From Sphingobium sp. (GTDB lineage: Bacteria; Pseudomonadota; Alphaproteobacteria; Sphingomonadales; Sphingomonadaceae): a DNA stretch of 13,448 nt. The DNA is taken from NCBI GenBank assembly GCA_030148625.1, contig JASBTC010000068.1, positions 1 to 13,448 of the forward strand, written 5' to 3'. Numbering within the stretch: position 1 is the stretch's first letter; each line of letters starts with the position of its first letter. The translations under genes were made by a program, and so were the position numbers. This document shows positions 8,191-13,448 of this stretch, one piece after another. The notes under the pieces are model-generated. The model made no database searches and was not told the DNA's origin. It saw only the letters and a list, made by a program, of their open reading frames with translations.

Positions 8191-8948
8191 GCCGGGCGGC
8201 CGCCCTGACGCTGTTCGCGCTCGCGCCACTGCTGCTGGCCGCCGACAAGCCCGTGCTGGTGCCCGACGTGTCGCAGCGCGATGTCGAGATCCGCTACAGC
8301 TTCACCGGTGCCGAACTGCTGCTGTTCGGCGCGATCCTCTATCCCGGCGGCAAGGTGCCCGCCAAGCCCGCCGAGGTCGCAGTGGTGCTGCGCGGCCCGG
8401 TGCAGCCGATCGTCGTGCGCGAGAAACAGAAAGTGGCGGGCATCTGGGTGAATGCCGAAAGCGTCCGCTTCCGGTCGGCCCCTTCCTTCTACGCGGTCGC
8501 ATCGTCGCGCCCGCTGCGCCAGATGGTCAATGACCGCACCGCCGCGATCTTCGAACTCGGGCTCGGCAATCTTCAGCTTTCCCCCGCCAATGTCGGCTCG
8601 CCGGGCGAGCTCAGCCGATTCGAGGACGGATTGATCGATCTACGGCAACGCACCCAGCTCTATGGACAGCGGACCAGCGGCGTCGAGATCACCGACGGTG
8701 TGCTCTACCGCGCCCGGCTCGTCATTCCGGCGCGGGTGCCGATCGGGCGCTACACCGCCGAAACCTTCCTGATCCAGGACGGCCGGGTGATCGCGGGCGC
8801 CAGCCGCGACGTCGCGATCCGCAAGACCGGCTTCGAGGGTTATGTCGCCGATGCGGCAGAGCATAATCCCCTCGCCTATGGCCTGTTCGCGACCGCGATG
8901 TCGGTCCTGCTCGGCTGGGCGGCGGGGGCATTGTTCCGGCGGACTTGA
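8187..8948 (+). CDS. Alph_Pro_TM / TIGR02186 family protein, 253 aa
   Basis: I recognise this as the alphaproteobacterial family TIGR02186 (Pfam Alph_Pro_TM), of unknown biochemical function. Residues 1-18 are a signal peptide (MSRAAALTLFALAPLLLA). About 20-225 would form a periplasmic, mostly beta domain with conserved-looking stretches such as EIRYSFTGAELLLFGAI (34-50), VVLRGP (66-71) and PIGRYTAETFLIQDGRVI (185-202). A single C-terminal membrane helix (about 229-250) is followed by a basic end, RRT. The expected topology is therefore a periplasmic domain tethered to the inner membrane. The ATG at 8187 overlaps the TSUP stop by 4 bases, implying translational coupling and a shared role, perhaps as accessory subunit or substrate-binding partner of the permease. 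I recall this family next to TSUP genes in other alphaproteobacteria; that recollection was not checked. Family call is good, function is inference. Confidence 0.85.
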   Translation: MSRAAALTLFALAPLLLAADKPVLVPDVSQRDVEIRYSFTGAELLLFGAILYPGGKVPAKPAEVAVVLRGPVQPIVVREKQKVAGIWVNAESVRFRSAPSFYAVASSRPLRQMVNDRTAAIFELGLGNLQLSPANVGSPGELSRFEDGLIDLRQRTQLYGQRTSGVEITDGVLYRARLVIPARVPIGRYTAETFLIQDGRVIAGASRDVAIRKTGFEGYVADAAEHNPLAYGLFATAMSVLLGWAAGALFRRT

Positions 8949-8961
8949 TCGCCGGCGGCAC

Positions 8962-8980
8962 GGTAAAACAATTCTTTACC
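8962..8980. promoter_or_regulatory. Inverted repeat GGTAAA-N7-TTTACC before the ATPase gene
   Basis: A perfect 6-base inverted repeat with a 7-base A/T-rich spacer, 50 bases before the ATPase start codon. The core TAAA-N7-TTTA resembles the TTAA-N7-TTAA pattern of the alphaproteobacterial cell-cycle regulator CtrA but does not match exactly. It could be an operator or promoter element for the ATPase gene, or a weak hairpin ending the upstream transcript (the stem is A/T-rich, so poor for that). Confidence 0.3.
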
Positions 8981-9017
8981 CAGCCGGGTTAGAGCGATCC
9001 GGGGCGCCTGTGCCCGC

Positions 9018-9024
9018 AAAGGGA
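9018..9024 (+). promoter_or_regulatory. Ribosome binding site of the ATPase gene
   Basis: AAAGGGA lies 6 bases before the ATG at 9031 and supports that start over the longer in-frame extension, which would run back into the Alph_Pro_TM gene. Confidence 0.6.
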
Positions 9025-9030
9025 TATCGC

Positions 9031-10710
9031 ATGACCGATTTCGCGGCGACGCCGATCAGCAGAGCGCCGACCGATGACCAGCTCGCGACAAGCGCGAAGC
9101 AGGCCAGTTTCGAGGGGATCGAGATCGGCAAGGTCTTCGAGGTTTCGGGTTCGGGCGCGCGCATCGAGCTGGATGCGCCGACGATGCGCCGGCTGGGCAA
9201 TGACGAGGATCCGAGCATCGCGGTGGCGGGGCAGGTCGGCAGCCAGATCAAGATGAAGGTCGGCCCGCTCTGGATCGTCGCCAATGTCCGCAACCTCAGC
9301 CTCGACCGGGCGGACAGCGACCTGATCATCGCGCAGATCGATTTTCTCGGCGAAGGCAGCGAAGCGCGCCTCACCGGCCGGCTCACCCATTTCCGCCGCG
9401 GTATCACCCGCTATCCGGTGCCCGGCACGCGCATCTATCCCGTCACCAGCGACGACATGATGCAGGTGTATTCGGCCGAGGAGATCCCGAATATCGAGGT
9501 CGGCACGGTCTATCCGACCAAGGACATCCGCGCCGCCCTGTTCGTCGACGCCATGCTCGGCAAGCATTTCGCGCTGCTCGGCTCGACCGGTACCGGCAAA
9601 TCGACGTCGGCGGCACTGATCCTGCACCGGATCTGCGACATGGCGCCGCAAGGCCATATCGTGATGATCGATCCGCACGGCGAATATTCGGCTGCGTTCA
9701 AGACCAACGGCGCGATCTACGACGTCGGCAATCTCGCAATGCCCTATTGGCTGATGAACTTCGAGGAGCATTGCGAGGTCTTCGTCCAGTCCAGAAGCAG
9801 CGAGAACCAGCTCGACCGCGACATATTGGCCAAAGGCCTGCTCGCCGCGCGCATGAAGAACCGCGCTGCGGAGGGCATCACCAAGCTGACCGTCGATTCG
9901 CCGATCCCCTATCTGCTGTCCGACCTGACCACGCTCATCCAGAACGAGATGGGCAAGCTCGACAAGGCGGGCGACAGCGCCCCCTATATGCGGCTCAAGA
10001 CCAAGATCGACGAGATCAAGACCGATCCGCGCTACAGCTTCATGTTCTCCGGCATGCTCGTCGCCGACAGCATGGCCGATTTCCTGGCGCGGATCTTCCG
10101 CCTGCCGGGCGACGGCAAGCCGATCTCGATCATCGACGTGTCGGGCGTGCCGTCGGACATCACCGCCGTCGTGGTGGCGGTGCTCAGCCGGATGGTGTTC
10201 GACTATGCGATCTGGTCGCGCAACGAGCCGCAACGCCCTATCCTCCTCGTCTGCGAGGAAGCGCATCGCTACGTGCCGTCCGAAAAGAACGCCGACGGCT
10301 CATCGGTCGGCAAGATCCTCGGCCGCATCGCCAAGGAAGGCCGTAAATACGGCGTCTCGCTGGGGCTGATCACGCAGCGTCCATCGGACCTGGCCGAAGG
10401 CGTGCTTTCGCAATGCGGCACGATCATCGCGATGCGCCTCAACAACGAGCGCGACCAGGCATTCGTGAAAGCGGCGATGCCCGAAGGCGCCAAGGGGTTC
10501 CTCGACACCATCCCTGCGCTGCGCAACCGCGAATGCATCATCTGCGGCGAAGGCGTCTCGATTCCCATCCGCGTGTCGCTCGACACGCTCGAAGAGGTTC
10601 GCCGTCCAGCGTCGAGCGATCCGGTCTTCACCAATCTGTGGCGCCAGAGCGGCGGCGAGACCGAGATACTCGGCCGCGTCATCAAGCGCTGGCGTTCGCA
10701 GGGCAGATAA
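9031..10710 (+). CDS. HerA-type (DUF87) ATP-binding protein, 559 aa
   Basis: A HerA/FtsK-superfamily ATPase, expected to form a hexameric ring that moves along DNA. Residues 28-130 look like the N-terminal HAS-barrel (FEGIEIGKVFEVSG onward). Walker A is GSTGTGKS at 184-191 (K190). IDPHGEY at 213-219 is a conserved HerA block. Walker B is ILLVCEEAH (404-412, acidic pair E409/E410). The sensor region LITQRPSDLAEGVLSQC (446-462) has the usual Gln-Arg, Q449/R450. A helical insertion of about 110 residues (about 285-390) sits between the Walker motifs. The C-terminal LNNERDQAFVK is also HerA-like. Archaeal and phage-defence HerA proteins act with NurA, SIR2 or DUF4297 partners; none is next to this gene, so it looks like a stand-alone chromosomal ATPase whose task is unknown. 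It lies 82 bases after the Alph_Pro_TM gene in the same direction and may be co-transcribed or have its own promoter. Domain call is firm; role is not. Confidence 0.9.
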   Translation: MTDFAATPISRAPTDDQLATSAKQASFEGIEIGKVFEVSGSGARIELDAPTMRRLGNDEDPSIAVAGQVGSQIKMKVGPLWIVANVRNLSLDRADSDLIIAQIDFLGEGSEARLTGRLTHFRRGITRYPVPGTRIYPVTSDDMMQVYSAEEIPNIEVGTVYPTKDIRAALFVDAMLGKHFALLGSTGTGKSTSAALILHRICDMAPQGHIVMIDPHGEYSAAFKTNGAIYDVGNLAMPYWLMNFEEHCEVFVQSRSSENQLDRDILAKGLLAARMKNRAAEGITKLTVDSPIPYLLSDLTTLIQNEMGKLDKAGDSAPYMRLKTKIDEIKTDPRYSFMFSGMLVADSMADFLARIFRLPGDGKPISIIDVSGVPSDITAVVVAVLSRMVFDYAIWSRNEPQRPILLVCEEAHRYVPSEKNADGSSVGKILGRIAKEGRKYGVSLGLITQRPSDLAEGVLSQCGTIIAMRLNNERDQAFVKAAMPEGAKGFLDTIPALRNRECIICGEGVSIPIRVSLDTLEEVRRPASSDPVFTNLWRQSGGETEILGRVIKRWRSQGR

Positions 10711-10712
10711 AC

Positions 10713-10739
10713 ATCGGGTGCCGTTCGACCGGCCCCGAT
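10713..10739. terminator. Probable bidirectional terminator hairpin between convergent genes
   Basis: Within the 33-base gap between the ATPase and kynA stops, ATCGGG (10713-10718) pairs with CCCGAT (10734-10739) and GCCG (10720-10723) with CGGC (10730-10733), with one bulged T at 10719 and a 6-base loop TTCGAC. That gives ten G/C-rich pairs and occupies nearly the whole gap, as expected for a shared two-way terminator. Neither side has a clear U-run (ATCGCTACATTT follows on the plus strand), so termination may be moderate or need help. Confidence 0.6.
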
Positions 10740-10743
10740 ATCG

Positions 10744-11583
10744 CTACATTTCGGTCCGCACCCGCCATAGCTCGGGGAAAAGCTCGACTTCGAGCATCTT
10801 GCGCAGATAGGAAACGCCCGAGGTACCGCCGGTGCCCCGCTTCAGGCCGATGATGCGTTCCACCGTGGTCACATGGTTGAAACGCCAGCGGCGGAAATAA
10901 TCCTCGAAATCGACGAGTTTCTCGGCAAGCTCGTAAAGCGCCCAATGTTTTTCGGGCGCCTGGTAAACCACCTTCCAGGCCTGGATCACATCGTCGCTCA
11001 CCTCGCGCTGCGTGCGCCATTCGGTGCGATCGGCATCGGGGCCGACCGCAATGCCATTGCGCGCGAGCAATCGCAGCGCTTCGTCATAAAGGCTCGGCTG
11101 GGCAAGCACGTCCTCCAGCTTCGCGATAGCGTCCGGCTGATGGGCGTGCGGGCGCAGCATCGCCAGGTTGCGATTGCCGGCAAGGAACTCGATCTCGCGA
11201 TATTGATAGGATTGAAAACCCGAGGATTGGCCCAATGATTCGCGGAACTCGGTATATTCGCTCGGGGTCATCGTCCTGAGCACGTCCCAGGCACTGTTGA
11301 GCTGCTCGAAGATGCGCGCGACGCGCGACAGCATCTTGAATGCATGCGGCAGCCGGTCCTCGCGGATCGCCTTGATCGCCGAACGGACCTCGTGGATCGC
11401 CAGCTTCATCCACAATTCGGACGTCTGATGCTGGATGATGAACAGCATCTCGTCATGCGCGTCGGAGAGCGGCTTCTGCGTGTTCAATATCTGGTCGAGC
11501 CCCAGATAGTCGCCATAGGACATCCGCCCCTCGAACGACATTTGCGCGCCTTCGGTCGCGGGATCATAGGGTTTGCCGCTCAT
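10744..11583 (-). CDS. kynA: Tryptophan 2,3-dioxygenase, 279 aa
   Basis: A cytosolic haem enzyme that opens the indole ring of L-tryptophan with O2 to give N-formylkynurenine, the first step of the kynurenine pathway. The key residues of the well-studied Xanthomonas enzyme are present with a constant offset of three: F48 and the distal H52 ([11 protein letters not shown]), Y110 and R114 for the substrate carboxylate (SEYTEFR), Y128 (YQYREIEFL), the proximal haem ligand H237 ([15 protein letters not shown]) and T251 in [13 protein letters not shown]. Length is close to family members of about 280-300 residues. The start at 11583 has an AGAAGGA ribosome site 9 bases upstream; a later ATG ([12 protein letters not shown]) is possible but lacks this. 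It is the last gene of a minus-strand operon, 64 bases after kynU, and ends at the convergent hairpin. It should be active. Confidence 0.97.
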   Translation of the reverse strand: MSGKPYDPATEGAQMSFEGRMSYGDYLGLDQILNTQKPLSDAHDEMLFIIQHQTSELWMKLAIHEVRSAIKAIREDRLPHAFKMLSRVARIFEQLNSAWDVLRTMTPSEYTEFRESLGQSSGFQSYQYREIEFLAGNRNLAMLRPHAHQPDAIAKLEDVLAQPSLYDEALRLLARNGIAVGPDADRTEWRTQREVSDDVIQAWKVVYQAPEKHWALYELAEKLVDFEDYFRRWRFNHVTTVERIIGLKRGTGGTSGVSYLRKMLEVELFPELWRVRTEM

Positions 11584-11592
11584 CCAACCAGG

Positions 11593-11599
11593 TCCTTCT
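11593..11599 (-). promoter_or_regulatory. Ribosome binding site of kynA
   Basis: Minus strand AGAAGGA, 9 bases before the ATG ending at 11583, supports the longer kynA start. The 64-base kynU-kynA spacer that holds it shows no convincing hairpin or promoter. Confidence 0.6.
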
Positions 11600-11647
11600 G
11601 CGTGATATTTCCGCGCGTCGCTGCCGCGTCATGACGATCGCGATGGT

Positions 11648-12841
11648 TCATGTGACGAGCGCGGGTTTGCGATACTCGGCCGTATCCCAGTGGCGATGGA
11701 CGACGACATCCTCGATGATGTCGACCGCGCGCACCACATCATCCGCGCCGATATAGAGCGGAGTGAAGCCGAAGCGCAGCGCATCGGGTGCCCGGAAATC
11801 GCCGATCACCCTGCGCGCGATCAGCGCCTGCATGATCGCATAGCCGTCGGGGTGGCGGAACGAGACCTGGCTGCCGCGCCGTGCGCCGTCGCGCGGCGAG
11901 GCGAGTTCGAGACCAGGGCAGCGGGCCTCGACTTCGGCGATGAACAGATCCGCCAGCGCGATCGAGGTCTTGCGGACATCCGCCATGTCGACATCATCCC
12001 AGACGTCGAGCGCCGCATCGAGCGCGGCCAGCGCGACGATCGGCGGGGTTCCGACGCGCATGCGCTCGATCCCCGCGCCGGCGCGATAGTCCAGATCGAA
12101 AGCGAAGGGCGCCTCATGCCCCATCCAGCCCGACAGCGCGGGCGGTGCCGCATGGGCATGTTTCTCCGCGACATAGATGAATGCGGGCGCGCCGGGGCCC
12201 CCGTTCAGATATTTATACGTGCAGCCCACCGCGAAATCCGCGCCCGCCGCCGCCACATCGACCGGAATCGCCCCCGCCGAATGGGCAAGATCCCAGATGG
12301 CGAGCGCGCCCATGGCATGCGCCTTTTCGGTCAGTGCCTTCATATCGTGGAGACGGCCGGTGCGGTAATCGACCTCGGTCAGCATCACCACCGCGACGCT
12401 TTCGTCGATCGCCGCCTCGACCGCTTCGGGATCGACGACCCTGAGTTCATAGCCGCGATCGAGCGACGCGATCAGGCCCTGGGCGATGTAGAGATCGGAC
12501 GGGAAATTGCCATTGTCCGAAATGATGACGCGGCGTTCGGGATTGAGCGCAAGCGCCGATGCAAGCGCCTGATAGACCTTGATCGACAAGGTATCGCCCA
12601 TCACCACCGAGCCTTGCGGCGCGCCGATCAGCCGGCCGACACGGTCGCCGACACGGCGCGGCTGGACCATCCATCCGGCCGTGTTCCAGGCACGAATGAG
12701 CTGATCGCCCCATTCATCCTCGAGCACGCGCGCGACGCGTTGCTTCGCGGCGCGCGGCAGCGGGCCGAGCGAATTTCCGTCGAGATAGATCACGCCCTCG
12801 GGCAAGTGGAATTGCGCGCGCGTGCGGGTAAAATCGGTCAT
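11648..12841 (-). CDS. kynU: Kynureninase, 397 aa
   Basis: A cytosolic PLP enzyme of aminotransferase fold type I that hydrolyses L-kynurenine to anthranilate and L-alanine. The PLP lysine is K210 in FAVGCTYKYLNGGPG, and the cofactor-binding Asp and neighbouring His are D184 and H187 (IWDLAHSAGA). Other family features are YLDGNSLGPLP (19-29), SDNGNFPSDLYIAQG (108-122), GWMGHEAPFAF (238-248) and RVGTPPIVALAAL (262-274). Length is normal for bacterial KynU (about 400-420). The start at 12841 lies 3 bases after the stop of the upstream CoA ligase, so translation is probably coupled. In transcription order the operon runs ligase, kynU, kynA. A kynurenine formamidase, needed between KynA and KynU, is not next to them. 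Its product anthranilate is the likely substrate of the adjacent ligase. Confidence 0.97.
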   Translation of the reverse strand: MTDFTRTRAQFHLPEGVIYLDGNSLGPLPRAAKQRVARVLEDEWGDQLIRAWNTAGWMVQPRRVGDRVGRLIGAPQGSVVMGDTLSIKVYQALASALALNPERRVIISDNGNFPSDLYIAQGLIASLDRGYELRVVDPEAVEAAIDESVAVVMLTEVDYRTGRLHDMKALTEKAHAMGALAIWDLAHSAGAIPVDVAAAGADFAVGCTYKYLNGGPGAPAFIYVAEKHAHAAPPALSGWMGHEAPFAFDLDYRAGAGIERMRVGTPPIVALAALDAALDVWDDVDMADVRKTSIALADLFIAEVEARCPGLELASPRDGARRGSQVSFRHPDGYAIMQALIARRVIGDFRAPDALRFGFTPLYIGADDVVRAVDIIEDVVVHRHWDTAEYRKPALVT

Positions 12842-12844
12842 GGT

Positions 12845-13448
12845 TCAGTTCTCGGTCTTCAGCCGGAAGCGCTGGATCTTGCCGGTCGCGGTTTTGGGAA
12901 GCGCGCTGACGAATTTCACCGAGCGCGGATATTTGAACGGGGCGATCGTCGCCTTCACATGATCCTGCAGCCGCTTGCGCATCGCATCATCGGCCTCCGC
13001 GCCCTCGACGAGCAGGATATGCGCCTCGACGATCTGGCCGCGCGCGGCATCGGCGATACCGATCACCGCGCATTCGCTGACATCCGGGTGCGCAAGCAGC
13101 GCGGCCTCCACTTCGGGGCCGGCGATATTGTAGCCCGACGATATGATCATATCGTCCGAACGCGCGGCGAAGTGGAAACGGCCGTCCTCATCCTGAAAGA
13201 AGGAATCGCCGGTCAGATTCCAGCCGTCGCGAACATATTTAAGCTGGCGGTCGTCGGCGAGATAGCGGCATCCCGTCGGCCCGCGCACCGCGAGCTTGCC
13301 GATTTCGCCGCGCGGCAATTCTTGCATATCCTCGTCGACGATCATCGCTTCATAGCCCGCCACCGGCCGCCCCGTCGTCGCCGGCGCCATGTCGTCGAGC
13401 CTGTTCGAGATGAAGATATGCAGCATTTCGGTGGCGCCGATACCGTCG
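12845..13448 (-). CDS. Aryl-CoA ligase, likely 2-aminobenzoate (anthranilate)-CoA ligase; C-terminal 200 residues
   Basis: The C-terminal part of an ANL-superfamily acyl-adenylate-forming CoA ligase; the N-terminal part lies beyond the right edge. Numbering starts at the first visible full codon. The A5 region DGIGATEMLHIF (1-12) is of benzoate-CoA-ligase type. The ribose-binding D81 is in WNLTGDSF (A7), the domain hinge in RSDDMIISSGYNI (A8, 96-108), and the adenylation-catalytic lysine K190 in PKTATGKIQR (A10). The 'GIGxTEMLHIF' form resembles benzoate and aminobenzoate ligases more than fatty acyl-CoA ligases. Only 3 bases separate its stop from the kynU start, so it belongs to the tryptophan-degrading operon. 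The inferred reaction is anthranilate + ATP + CoA to 2-aminobenzoyl-CoA, the entry to a CoA-bound anthranilate pathway. The family is sure; the anthranilate specificity comes from context, and the acyl pocket is mostly outside the window. Confidence 0.85.
   Translation of the reverse strand, partial: DGIGATEMLHIFISNRLDDMAPATTGRPVAGYEAMIVDEDMQELPRGEIGKLAVRGPTGCRYLADDRQLKYVRDGWNLTGDSFFQDEDGRFHFAARSDDMIISSGYNIAGPEVEAALLAHPDVSECAVIGIADAARGQIVEAHILLVEGAEADDAMRKRLQDHVKATIAPFKYPRSVKFVSALPKTATGKIQRFRLKTEN

Noticed and set aside
8989..10266. A 425-codon open frame antisense to the HerA ATPase, and a similar one at 7258-8229 opposite the TSUP gene
   Set aside because: Same antisense artefact: Arg/Asp/His-rich products without domains, opposite genes with clear family motifs.
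9031..10710. Reading the HerA gene as an antiphage defence system
   Set aside because: No nuclease, SIR2, DUF4297, other effector or defence-island gene lies within the window, and the base composition matches neighbouring housekeeping genes.
11584..11647. Short inverted words (TCATGA, CGATCG) in the kynU-kynA spacer as a possible operator or terminator
   Set aside because: The palindromes are 6 bases long and do not form one coherent stem; chance is the simpler explanation in a 64-base spacer.

Overview
The window is GC-rich, densely coded chromosomal DNA. Its gene content points to an alphaproteobacterium, most likely a sphingomonad (Sphingomonadales). The main clues are a gene of the alphaproteobacterial Alph_Pro_TM/TIGR02186 family, strong G/C bias at third codon positions, and a short palindrome of the 'CATCCCCGC...GCGGGAATG' kind that I associate with sphingomonad intergenic regions. 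The taxonomic call is inference. I see no RNA gene, insertion sequence, CRISPR array or phage gene, and no stretch over 300 bases without a gene.

Layout, left to right. (1) Bases 1-7084, minus strand: a large periplasmic alpha-2-macroglobulin-like protein (7084 to 1337), then pbpC for penicillin-binding protein 1C (1215 to beyond base 1, truncated by the window edge). This is the classic bacterial A2M-PBP1C pair; a palindromic repeat sits in the 121-base gap between the genes. (2) 7085-7275: a divergent intergenic region. (3) 7276-10710, plus strand: a TSUP (TauE/SafE-like) membrane transporter, an Alph_Pro_TM/TIGR02186 protein overlapping it by 4 bases, and, after 82 bases, a HerA-type (DUF87) hexameric ATPase. 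(4) 10711-10743: a 33-base convergent gap filled by a near-perfect hairpin, probably a two-way terminator. (5) 10744-13448, minus strand: the downstream part of a tryptophan catabolic operon, in transcription order an aryl-CoA ligase (5' part outside the window), kynU, then kynA.

How the genes work together. The A2M protein is thought to trap proteases that reach the periplasm, while PBP1C makes or repairs peptidoglycan, so together they look like an envelope defence and repair unit. The TSUP and Alph_Pro_TM proteins are translationally coupled and probably act together at the inner membrane, perhaps on sulfite or another small sulfur or organic anion; the substrate cannot be read from sequence. 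The ATPase has intact Walker motifs but no visible nuclease partner. In the kynurenine operon KynA opens the indole ring of tryptophan and KynU yields anthranilate plus alanine. The upstream ligase resembles benzoate/2-aminobenzoate-CoA ligases, suggesting that anthranilate is activated to 2-aminobenzoyl-CoA. No kynurenine formamidase (kynB) is visible.

The least understood part is the TSUP / Alph_Pro_TM / HerA block. The rest is recognisable biology with some unusual details. I did not find a clear new defence or mobile system.
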